Shown here in pieces: positions 5,334 through 11,641 of a DNA stretch of 27,336 nucleotides. The stretch is taken from positions 1-27,336 of the forward strand of contig JAEESF010000017.1 in NCBI GenBank assembly GCA_016286205.1. The letters run 5' to 3'. Under the pieces are notes generated by a model that saw nothing but the letters and a program-made list of their open reading frames with translations, was not told the DNA's origin and did not search any database. The translations under genes were made by a program, and so were the position numbers. Origin of the DNA: Colicola sp016286205 (GTDB lineage: Bacteria; Bacteroidota; Bacteroidia; Bacteroidales; Paludibacteraceae). How positions within the stretch are numbered: the stretch's first letter is position 1; each line of letters starts with the position of its first letter.

Positions 5334-7921
5334 ATATATTGTCCGGTTATACTGTTTTTGTTTTTACGTAGGTCTGCTACTGTTCCTTCGGCTACAATCT
5401 TGCCGCCTCCGCGACCGCCTTCCGGCCCAAGGTCGATGATCCAGTCACATGCACGGATTACATCCGTGTTATGCTCAATTATCACTACGGTATTGCCCTT
5501 CTCCACCAGTCGTTTCAATACACCAAGTAGCACTCTGATATCTTCGAAATGCAGACCAGTAGTGGGTTCATCCAGTATGTACAATGTCTTTCCTGTCGAT
5601 GGACGCGATAGTTCGGTGGCTAGTTTGATTCGCTGACTCTCTCCTCCGGAGAGACTGGTCGAAGACTGACCTAGTTTGATATACCCCAGACCGACATCCT
5701 GAATTGTCTTGATCTTACGCAGAATAGTAGGTTGCGACTCAAAGAACTCCACCGCCTGATTGACAGTCATATCCAGTACCTCGCCGATGGTTTTTCCCTT
5801 AAATCGCACCTCCAGTGTTTCGCGGTTATATCGTTGGCCACCGCACGCTTCGCACGGCACGTACACATCGGGCATAAAATGCATCTGAATGGTCTTAAAT
5901 CCATTGCCCAGACACTCCTCGCATCGCCCGCCATGCATATTGAACGAGAATCGACCGGATTTCCATCCGCGAATCTTTGATTCGGGTAGTTGCGCAAATA
6001 GCTCACGTATGTCGGTAAAAACGGTCGTATAAGTGGCAGGATTGCTTCGCGGCATACGCCCGATAGGCGATTGGTCGACATTTATCACTTTGTCGATAAA
6101 TTCCACGCCCTCAATATCTTTGTATGCTAGCGGAGCCTGTTTGCTGCGATAGAATCGCTGGCTGAGTAGCGGATAAAGTGTCTGGTTGATCAGACTGGAT
6201 TTGCCCGAACCGCTCACACCGGTCACGCAGACCATTTTGCCGAGCGGAATCTTGACCGTCACGTTCTTCAGGTTATTGCCCGTACAGCCGCTCAGAGTCA
6301 GCCATTTATCGGCCTTGAAGGCCTCAGCCGCAGCATTCTCGGTCACCACTTTTTCGCCCTTTAGGTACTGAGCCGTCAGCGTATCTGTCTTGAGCAAATC
6401 GTCAGGCGTGCCGCTGAACAGCACTTTTCCACCCAATCGACCGGCTTTCGGGCCAATATCTACCAACCAATCGGCCTGTCGCATAATGGCCTCGTCGTGT
6501 TCTACCACAATAACCGAATTACCCAAATCGCGCAACTCCTTCAAACTGTTGATAAGTCGCTGATTATCACGCTGATGGAGGCCGATAGATGGCTCATCCA
6601 GAATATACAGTACATTCACCAAACGCGAACCTATTTGCGTCGCCAGACGAATACGTTGGCTCTCTCCTCCGGAGAGACTCTCGCTGCTACGATTCAGACT
6701 CAGGTAACTCAAACCCACCGACTGCATAAAGCGCAAACGAGCGCAAATTTCCTTCATTATCGGCTCGGCTATCGCAGCTTGTTTGGTCGATAGTTTACTG
6801 CCCAACGACTCGAGTGTCGCGAGCAAAACGTCTATGTCCATAGACGCTAGGTCAGAAATATTGTATTGATCGATGCGATAACTCAGCGCCTCTTTGTTCA
6901 ACCGCTTGCCGTGACATTCGGGGCATTCCACCCACTCTTCTTTCTCATCTTCCTCATCGGTCTCGGCCATCTGTTGCAACTGAGCGAACCAGTCATCCGC
7001 TTGCATCGCTTCATCAAACTCCTCGCCTCTAGCCTCTAACCCTTCGCCTTTCACCTTTCCCAATCCTTTGCAGCACGGGCACCAACCGGATGGACTGTTA
7101 AAAGAGAACGTATGCGGTGCAGGCTCAGCATAGCTGAGACCCGTGACAGGGCACATCAGATTGCGACTTAAGAAACGTATCTTATCGCCTTCGGCGACCA
7201 TCATAATGCCGTTTCCCTGAGTCATCGCTTTGTCCACCGATTGACGCAATCGATGCAAATCCTCCTCTAGCCCTTCGCCCCTAACCTTTAATCTGTCTAC
7301 CACCACTTCGATAGTGTGCGTTTTGTAGCGGTCCACTTTCATGCCCGCCACCACTTCTTGCACTTCGCCATCCACACGCACATACATAAATCCTTTTTTA
7401 CGTATGGTCTCAAACAGCTCTTTGTAGTGACCTTTTCGGCCGCTTACCATCGGTGCGAGTAGCAGAATTTTCTTGCCCGCATAGTCACGAACCAACAAAT
7501 CTATGATTTGGTCGTCGGTATAATGCACCATTTTCTCGCCACTCAAGTACGAATAAGCCTCGCCCGCTCTGGCAAACAGCAAACGGAGAAAATCGTACAC
7601 TTCAGTCACCGTACCTACGGTCGAACGCGGATTACGACTGGTGGTCTTCTGGTCAATGGAGATAACCGGACTCAGACCGCTTATTTTATCTACATCAGGC
7701 CGTTGCATCTGGCCGATAAAGCCACGCGCATACGACGAGAACGTATCCATATAACGTCTCTGTCCTTCGGCAAAAATCGTATCAAAGGCTAACGAGGACT
7801 TGCCACTTCCGCTCAAACCGGTTATCACCACCAGTTTCTTGCGAGGCATGCTCACGCTGATATTCTTCAGGTTATGCACCCGAGCGCCCAAAATCTCTAT
7901 TTTCCCGTTATCTTTTGCCAT
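5330..7921 (-). CDS. uvrA: Excinuclease ABC subunit A (UvrA)
   Basis: UvrA is the dimeric ABC ATPase that recognises bulky DNA lesions with UvrB in nucleotide excision repair. Two ABC modules are complete: Walker A GLSGSGKSS (35-43) and GVSGSGKSS; signatures SLSGGESQRIRLA (about 415) and SLSGGESQRIKLA; Walker B LDEPSIGLHQ and LDEPTTGLHF. A UvrB-binding domain (about 118-245) and zinc modules (C257..C281-P-C; CPECHGKR; CEECLGNG...CEACGGQR) are present. In the first zinc motif the second Cys is Thr (CPVT). At 863 residues it is shorter than the usual ~940, because the DNA-binding insertion after residue 290 is reduced. Two 7-bp repeat tracts encode KVRGEGLEE (212-220) and KVKGEGLEARGEE (289-301). 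Start placed at ATG 7921, just downstream of its promoter; the frame continues upstream but through the promoter. Translationally coupled to the antiporter. Confidence 0.93.
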   Translation of the reverse strand: MAKDNGKIEILGARVHNLKNISVSMPRKKLVVITGLSGSGKSSLAFDTIFAEGQRRYMDTFSSYARGFIGQMQRPDVDKISGLSPVISIDQKTTSRNPRSTVGTVTEVYDFLRLLFARAGEAYSYLSGEKMVHYTDDQIIDLLVRDYAGKKILLLAPMVSGRKGHYKELFETIRKKGFMYVRVDGEVQEVVAGMKVDRYKTHTIEVVVDRLKVRGEGLEEDLHRLRQSVDKAMTQGNGIMMVAEGDKIRFLSRNLMCPVTGLSYAEPAPHTFSFNSPSGWCPCCKGLGKVKGEGLEARGEEFDEAMQADDWFAQLQQMAETDEEDEKEEWVECPECHGKRLNKEALSYRIDQYNISDLASMDIDVLLATLESLGSKLSTKQAAIAEPIMKEICARLRFMQSVGLSYLSLNRSSESLSGGESQRIRLATQIGSRLVNVLYILDEPSIGLHQRDNQRLINSLKELRDLGNSVIVVEHDEAIMRQADWLVDIGPKAGRLGGKVLFSGTPDDLLKTDTLTAQYLKGEKVVTENAAAEAFKADKWLTLSGCTGNNLKNVTVKIPLGKMVCVTGVSGSGKSSLINQTLYPLLSQRFYRSKQAPLAYKDIEGVEFIDKVINVDQSPIGRMPRSNPATYTTVFTDIRELFAQLPESKIRGWKSGRFSFNMHGGRCEECLGNGFKTIQMHFMPDVYVPCEACGGQRYNRETLEVRFKGKTIGEVLDMTVNQAVEFFESQPTILRKIKTIQDVGLGYIKLGQSSTSLSGGESQRIKLATELSRPSTGKTLYILDEPTTGLHFEDIRVLLGVLKRLVEKGNTVVIIEHNTDVIRACDWIIDLGPEGGRGGGKIVAEGTVADLRKNKNSITGQYI
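7031..7058 (-). repeat. 7-bp tandem repeat tract 2 inside uvrA
   Basis: On the minus strand the units AAAGGTG, AAAGGCG, AAGGGTT and AGAGGCT follow each other from 7058 to 7031, with a fifth, AGAGGCG, to 7024. They encode KVKGEGLEARGE at the start of the DNA-binding insertion. Over 26 bp this differs from tract 1 (7264-7289) at only four positions. Confidence 0.75.
7262..7289 (-). repeat. 7-bp tandem repeat tract 1 inside uvrA
   Basis: On the minus strand the units AAAGGTT, AGGGGCG, AAGGGCT and AGAGGAG run from 7289 to 7262 and encode KVRGEGLEE (residues 212-220), near the end of the UvrB-binding domain. Same consensus (purine-purine-purine-GG-pyrimidine-K) and near-identical sequence to the tract at 7031-7058. 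Confidence 0.75.
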
Positions 7922-7950
7922 CTGTTGTCCATCGGAGCAATTTTGCGCTG

Positions 7951-7982
7951 CAAAATTACAACTTTTTTTTGACATATGCAAA
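7951..7982 (-). promoter_or_regulatory. Promoter for uvrA-antiporter operon
   Basis: Minus strand: TTTG (7982-7979), 20-nt spacer containing CATATGTCAAAAAAAAG, TAATTTTG (7958-7951). A perfect inverted repeat AATTTTGC-GCT-GCAAAATT (7939-7957) covers the -7 box and the start of the transcript. The 5' leader to the ATG at 7921 would be about 25 nt. Confidence 0.8.
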
Positions 7983-8022
7983 TCTGGCACTACTTTTTTG
8001 CACTTTTCTCCCCATCTCTCTA

Positions 8023-8047
8023 GTATTATATACTTTGTATATAATAC
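8023..8047. promoter_or_regulatory. Perfect 11-bp inverted repeat, operator candidate
   Basis: GTATTATATAC (8023-8033), spacer TTT, then its exact reverse complement GTATATAATAC (8037-8047). It lies about 40 bp upstream of the uvrA -33 box and about 165 bp upstream of the EF-G2 -33 box. The core TATAC-N3-GTATA is shared with the dyad at 1778-1796. Looks like a homodimer binding site; the factor is unknown. Confidence 0.55.
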
Positions 8048-8069
8048 GTGCAAGCGAGCACCCAAAATT

Positions 8070-8113
8070 TAGTGCGTTATAAGTGCGTTATAAGTACGTT
8101 ATAAGTGCGATAT
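8070..8113 (+). repeat. Four 11-bp direct repeats (AAGTGCGTTAT)
   Basis: TAGTGCGTTAT (8070), AAGTGCGTTAT (8081), AAGTACGTTAT (8092) and AAGTGCGATAT (8103) are head-to-tail with one or two differences each. In register, the next unit is AATCGAGACAA (8114), which carries the TCGAGAC word of the other arrays. Located 100-143 bp upstream of the EF-G2 -33 element. Helical-turn phasing would suit cooperative protein binding; not demonstrated. Confidence 0.8.
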
Positions 8114-8212
8114 AATCGAGACAATCACCTGCCAATCTGCACATCCTCGCCTCCTCGTTTCGCACATAAATTCCACCATTTTGACAAAAAATATAAAAAA
8201 AACGCATGCGCA

Positions 8213-8244
8213 TTTGCGTATGTGAATTTTTTGTTGTAATTTTG
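8213..8244 (+). promoter_or_regulatory. Promoter for EF-G2 gene
   Basis: TTTG (8213-8216), 20-nt spacer, TAATTTTG (8237-8244). The AT-rich leader of roughly 43 nt up to ATG 8294 lacks a Shine-Dalgarno, as usual for the phylum. Confidence 0.78.
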
Positions 8245-8293
8245 TCGCCGCTTTGACACACGCAAACAAAAAATAACCTTAAATAATTTTCTT

Positions 8294-10450
8294 ATGGCAA
8301 AAGTTTTTCAAGCAAATGAGATCAAGAACGTCGCCATGCTAGGCGGTTCGGGATCCGGCAAGACGACTCTCATGGAGTCTATGTTGTTCGAAAGCGGGGT
8401 GATTAAACGCCGCGGCTCGATTGAAGCGCAATCAACCGTGTGCGACTATTTCCCTGTAGAAAAAGAGTACGGCTATTCCGTTTTCTCCACGGTCTGCAAC
8501 ATCGAATTTGAGAACAAAAAACTCAACATCATCGACTGCGCAGGTTCCGATGACTTCTGCGGAGGTACCGTTGCGGCACTTCAGATGTGCGGTTCGGCTC
8601 TCGTTGTTCTCAGCGCTAATGGCGGCGTAGAAGTAGGTACTCAGAACAATTTCCGTCTCGTAGAGAACGCTAAAAAACCATTGGCTTTCGTGATCAACAA
8701 ATGCGACCACGAGGGTGCCGATTTCGAACGCACTTTCAACCAACTCAAGGAAAACTTCGGTAACAAATGTACGCTCATCCAGTTCCCCGTTAACGCCGGA
8801 ACAGGCTTCAACGCTGTTATCGACGTGCTCAAGGGCAAGATGCTCGTTTGGAAACCAGAAGGCGGAACTCCAGAACTCAAAGATATCCCTGCTGAATATG
8901 CTGACCGCGTAGAGGAAATGCGTGCTGCTTTGGCTGAAGAAGCTGCCGAGGCTGATGAGACTCTGCTCGACAAATTCTTGGGCGAGGGTCTGACCGACGA
9001 AGAGATCATGCAAGGACTCAAGGGCGTTTACGCTGATGGTTCCATGTACCCTGTTCTCTGCTGCTCGGGTCTGAAAGATATGGGCGTTCGTCGTCTCATG
9101 GACTTCCTCAACAATATGGCCCCATCACCTGCTCAGTTCAGCTATCCAACCGTTGATGGCAAGAAGGTAAGCCCGGACGCAAAAGCTCCGACCAGCCTCT
9201 ATGTCTTCAAGACTTCGGTTGAACCGCACATCGGTGAAGTCAACTATTTCCGCGTAATGCAAGGTACCGTTCACAATGGCGACGACCTGGAGAATATCGA
9301 GCGTGGCTCGAAAGAGCGTATCTCGCAACTCTATAGCGTAGCAGGTTCTATTCGCGTACCGGTTGACGAACTGGCCGCAGGGGATATCGGTGCTACCGTT
9401 AAACTGAAAGATACCCGTACGGGCAACACCTTGAATACCAAGGGCTGTGACCTGCAATACGCACCAATCCAGTATCCGCAACCTCGCTATCGCCGCGCTA
9501 TCAAGCCTGTTACCGAGAGCGATGCCGAGAAACTGGCTGCACTGCTCACCCGTATGCACGAGGAAGATCCGACTTGGATCGTTGAGCAATCCAAAGAATT
9601 GCGTCAGATGATCGTTAGCGGACAAGGTGAATTCCACCTCCGCACGCTCAAATGGCGCCTCGAGAACAACGATAAGATGATGGTCGAGTTCCTCGAACCG
9701 AAGATCCCTTATCGTGAGACCATCACCAAGGCTGCTCGCGCAGACTATCGCCATAAGAAACAATCTGGTGGTGCAGGTCAGTTTGGTGAGGTGCACTTGA
9801 TCGTTGAGCCGTACGAAGATGGCCAACCGGTTAAGGAAACGTACAAATTCGGCAACCAGGAATATAAGATTTCCGTTAAGGATCAACAGGAAATCAACCT
9901 TGAGTGGGGCGGCAAACTCATTATCATCAACTCTATCGTTGGTGGCGCTATCGATGCACGCTTCATCCCTGCTATCGTCAAGGGTATCATGGATCGTATG
10001 GAACAAGGCCCGTTGACCGGTTCTTACGCTCGCGACGTACGCGTAATTATATATGATGGTAAGATGCACCCGGTTGATTCCAACGAAATCTCCTTCCGTC
10101 TCGCCGGACGTAACGCTTTCGCACAAGCCTTCAAAGAGGCCAACCCGAAAGTCCTCGAACCGGTTTATGACCTCGAGGTATTCGTTCCATCCGAACTGAT
10201 GGGTGATGTCATGAGCGATATCAACGGTCGCCGTGGTATGGTAATGGGTATGGAAACTGAGAAGAGTTTCACTCGCCTGAAAGCACAAGTGCCTTTGAAG
10301 GAGTTGAGTTCTTATTCTACCACTCTCTCTTCGCTCACCGGTGGTCGTGCTACATTTACCATGGCTTTCAACTCCTATCAATTGGTTCCGCAGGATGTGC
10401 AAGACAAACTGCTTGCCGCTTACGCTGCTACTCAAACCGAAGAGGAGTAA
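8294..10450 (+). CDS. EF-G paralogue (EF-G2 type) with degenerate GTPase motifs
   Basis: 718 residues with the full EF-G domain order (G domain, II, III, IV, V; domain IV near 475-600). P-loop GGSGSGKTT is at 17-25, but the G3 motif reads DCAGSDDF (81-88) instead of DTPGHVDF, so the catalytic His is Ser85. The G2/switch I stretch is EKEYGYSV in place of the usual RGITI type, and G4 is NKCD (135-138). Bacteroides thetaiotaomicron has such an EF-G2, reported to support translation without GTPase activity during carbon limitation and to be needed for gut colonisation. The altered catalytic centre here fits that group; the functional transfer is inference. Monocistronic, with its own promoter and a strong terminator (10493-10523). 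Upstream repeats are candidate control sites. A housekeeping fusA is expected elsewhere. Confidence 0.88.
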   Translation: MAKVFQANEIKNVAMLGGSGSGKTTLMESMLFESGVIKRRGSIEAQSTVCDYFPVEKEYGYSVFSTVCNIEFENKKLNIIDCAGSDDFCGGTVAALQMCGSALVVLSANGGVEVGTQNNFRLVENAKKPLAFVINKCDHEGADFERTFNQLKENFGNKCTLIQFPVNAGTGFNAVIDVLKGKMLVWKPEGGTPELKDIPAEYADRVEEMRAALAEEAAEADETLLDKFLGEGLTDEEIMQGLKGVYADGSMYPVLCCSGLKDMGVRRLMDFLNNMAPSPAQFSYPTVDGKKVSPDAKAPTSLYVFKTSVEPHIGEVNYFRVMQGTVHNGDDLENIERGSKERISQLYSVAGSIRVPVDELAAGDIGATVKLKDTRTGNTLNTKGCDLQYAPIQYPQPRYRRAIKPVTESDAEKLAALLTRMHEEDPTWIVEQSKELRQMIVSGQGEFHLRTLKWRLENNDKMMVEFLEPKIPYRETITKAARADYRHKKQSGGAGQFGEVHLIVEPYEDGQPVKETYKFGNQEYKISVKDQQEINLEWGGKLIIINSIVGGAIDARFIPAIVKGIMDRMEQGPLTGSYARDVRVIIYDGKMHPVDSNEISFRLAGRNAFAQAFKEANPKVLEPVYDLEVFVPSELMGDVMSDINGRRGMVMGMETEKSFTRLKAQVPLKELSSYSTTLSSLTGGRATFTMAFNSYQLVPQDVQDKLLAAYAATQTEEE

Positions 10451-10492
10451 TCCCGCTAGTCCATTACTGCCAGTTCACTGGCAAATATACGC

Positions 10493-10523
10493 AAAAAAGA
10501 GACCTGCACCGGGTCTCTTTTTT
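10493..10523. terminator. Bidirectional intrinsic terminator after EF-G2 gene
   Basis: A-tract plus stem: AAAAAAGAGACC (10493-10504), loop of 7 nt, then the exact complement GGTCTCTTTTTT (10512-10523). The 12-bp stem with A and T tracts can stop transcription from both the EF-G2 side and the tRNA-Phe side. Confidence 0.85.
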
Positions 10524-10608
10524 GTGGTGCCACCGAGAATCGAGAATTGCCTAAGCAATAATCGTGCCCTTTAGGGCTAAGAACTCTAGTGAGAAATCGT
10601 TGTGGCAC
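10523..10608 (-). pseudogene. tRNA-like remnant downstream of tRNA-Phe
   Basis: On the minus strand this starts GTGCCAC (10608-10602) and ends GTGGCAC plus CA, so the ends can pair like an acceptor stem. Its last 21 bp (10523-10543) are an exact direct repeat of the 3' end of tRNA-Phe (10637-10657). The interior has small hairpins (GCCC-TAAA-GGGC; TTGC-TTAG-GCAA) but no acceptable D-arm or anticodon arm. It could be a decayed tRNA copy or the scar left by an element that integrated at the tRNA 3' end. Transcription from tRNA-Phe is probably stopped before it. Confidence 0.4.
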
Positions 10609-10609
10609 A

Positions 10610-10635
10610 AAAAAACGGCCCATAAGCCGTTTTTT
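10610..10635. terminator. Intrinsic terminator after tRNA-Phe
   Basis: AAAAAACGGC (10610-10619), 6-nt loop, GCCGTTTTTT (10626-10635). On the minus strand it lies 3 nt beyond the tRNA discriminator base and ends transcription of tRNA-Phe. The symmetric A and T tracts make it usable in both directions. Confidence 0.82.
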
Positions 10636-10638
10636 CTG

Positions 10639-10711
10639 TGGTGCCACCGAGAATCGAACTAGGGACACAAGGATTTTCAGTCCTTTGCTCTACCAACTGA
10701 GCTATGGCACC
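10639..10711 (-). tRNA. tRNA-Phe (GAA)
   Basis: 73 nt on the minus strand. Acceptor GGTGCCA (from 10711) pairs with TGGCACC, discriminator A; D-stem GCTC/GAGC; anticodon arm AAGGA-CTGAAAA-TCCTT with anticodon GAA; T-loop TTCGATT. CCA is not encoded (ACA follows). The T-stem CCTAG/CTCGG has one U-C mismatch in the middle, unusual for a functional elongator tRNA. It may reflect conversion with the neighbouring copy of its 3' end. Promoter at 10765-10796, terminator right after. Confidence 0.93.
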
Positions 10712-10764
10712 AAAAGCCTTCTCCATAAGGGGCATAAAATATGCTCTTCTGTCAAAAGCGGGTG

Positions 10765-10796
10765 CAAAAGTACTGCTTTTTTTTTACATACGCAAA
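10765..10796 (-). promoter_or_regulatory. Promoter for tRNA-Phe
   Basis: Minus strand: TTTG (10796-10793), 20-nt spacer with GTATGTAAAAAAAAAG, TACTTTTG (10772-10765). Very close to the uvrA, glyS and LRR promoters over the whole spacer. The leader to the tRNA 5' end is about 47 nt. Confidence 0.78.
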
Positions 10797-10833
10797 TATT
10801 TTTGCATTTTTTTTGACAAACCGGGTCATTTTT

Positions 10834-10865
10834 CTTGGTTTTTTCAAAAAATAGTAGTACCTTTG
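10834..10865 (+). promoter_or_regulatory. Promoter for trmO
   Basis: CTTG (10834-10837), 20-nt spacer, TACCTTTG (10858-10865), followed about 20 bp later by the trmO ATG at 10885. Back-to-back with the tRNA-Phe promoter. Confidence 0.75.
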
Positions 10866-10884
10866 CACACAAATTGCAACACAA

Positions 10885-11607
10885 ATGGAGCTAAAAGTCA
10901 TCGCATACGCCCGAAACGGCTTTACCGACAAGTTCGGCATCCCTCGACAGAGTCGAGAGGAAAGCGGCATCGAGACGCGCATTGTTTTCGAACCCGAATT
11001 CAGCGCACGCGAAGCTATTCGTGGCATCGAAGGCTTCAGCCACCTTTGGCTGCTATGGGGCTTTTCGGAAATATCTCGTAACTGTCTCGATAATGTCTCG
11101 TCAGTAAATGATACCAATGCTATGCATTGGAACCCTACCGTTCGACCGCCTAGATTGGGAGGCAACAAACGCGTAGGAGTCTTTGCTACACGCTCGCCTT
11201 TCCGTCCAAATCCTATAGGCTTGACTAGTGTCCGATTGCTAAAAATCGAGAACGGCCAACTCATTGTCAGCGGAGCTGATCTTCTGGACGGAACACCCAT
11301 CTACGACATCAAGCCCTATTTGAGTTTTTCCGACAGCCATCCGGACGCCAAGAACGGCTTTGCAGAAGATACCAAAAACTATCATCTGGAAGTCACTCTC
11401 CCTAAAAGGGAGGCTCTCTCCGAATGGCCGGACGAAAAAACGATGAAAGACATCGTTGAAATTCTGCGCCAAGACCCTCGTCCCGCATACCAGGAAGACC
11501 CTACTCGAGAATACAAAATGGACTACTCCGGTTGGTGTGTTACCTTTGTTGTCGAAGGGCCAATTCTGACCATTCGGAACCTCTCGAAAGGTGCCAATAT
11601 GGCATAA
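10885..11607 (+). CDS. trmO: tRNA (N6-threonylcarbamoyladenosine(37)-N6)-methyltransferase TrmO
   Basis: TrmO (TsaA/YaeB family) uses S-adenosylmethionine to methylate t6A37 to m6t6A37, acting on the product of the TsaD pathway. 240 residues. Visible family motifs: DKFGIPRQS (15-23), FEPEFS, VRPPRLGGNKRVGVFATRSPFRPNPIGL (86-113) and DLLDGTPIYDIKPYLSFSDS. The N-terminal beta-barrel domain and the C-terminal segment ending in a ValVal-Glu-Gly strand are both present. Between GFSHLWLLWGFSE and HWNPTVRPPRLGG there are extra residues (about 64-79, SRNCLDNVSSVND) where relatives as I know them go almost directly from one to the other. This stretch coincides with three 11-bp repeat units in the DNA (11073-11105). 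Start ATG 10885 is the first codon after the promoter. Monocistronic. Confidence 0.9.
   Translation: MELKVIAYARNGFTDKFGIPRQSREESGIETRIVFEPEFSAREAIRGIEGFSHLWLLWGFSEISRNCLDNVSSVNDTNAMHWNPTVRPPRLGGNKRVGVFATRSPFRPNPIGLTSVRLLKIENGQLIVSGADLLDGTPIYDIKPYLSFSDSHPDAKNGFAEDTKNYHLEVTLPKREALSEWPDEKTMKDIVEILRQDPRPAYQEDPTREYKMDYSGWCVTFVVEGPILTIRNLSKGANMA
11073..11105 (-). repeat. Three 11-bp repeat units in frame inside trmO
   Basis: On the plus strand: ATCTCGTAACT (11073), GTCTCGATAAT (11084), GTCTCGTCAGT (11095). The reverse complement gives the CGAGAC words seen in the intergenic arrays, with the same 11-bp period. A 13-mer ACTGTCTCGATAA (11081-11093) is the exact reverse complement of 1620-1632. The total of 33 bp equals 11 codons, so the frame is kept. 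Confidence 0.7.
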
Positions 11608-11633
11608 AAATACACAAAAAAGTATTTTTTGTG
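11606..11633 (+). terminator. AT-rich hairpin after trmO, possible terminator
   Basis: Two overlapping alternatives: AAAAATAC/GTATTTTT (11606-11629), or the 9-bp perfect stem CACAAAAAA-GTA-TTTTTTGTG (11613-11633) followed by CTCTTTTTCTT. It begins within the trmO stop codon. Weak stem by GC content; may leave some read-through into the amylase operon. Confidence 0.45.
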
Positions 11634-11641
11634 CTCTTTTT

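Larger units (their letters stand above)
7922..8293. other. Divergent intergenic region between uvrA and EF-G2 gene
   Basis: Holds the two promoters, a perfect 11-bp inverted repeat (8023-8047), a direct-repeat array of 11-bp units (8070-8113) followed by TCGAGACAATC (8116-8126), and otherwise AT-rich sequence with no coding frame of note. The uvrA frame is open up to about 8065 by chance. The arrangement of repeats parallels the LRR-tsaD region. Confidence 0.6.

Noticed and set aside
7922..8065. Upstream extension of uvrA by 48 codons
   Set aside because: The extension runs through the -7 and -33 elements of the uvrA promoter, and the canonical UvrA N-terminus begins at ATG 7921.
8070..8126. 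CRISPR array or replication iterons
   Set aside because: The units are 11 bp with no spacers, far too short for CRISPR, and no Rep gene or origin features are nearby.
9125..10435. Long open frame (436 codons) antisense to the EF-G2 gene
   Set aside because: It mirrors a strongly codon-biased gene, has no recognisable domain, and no promoter reads into it; the EF-G2 frame explains the sequence.
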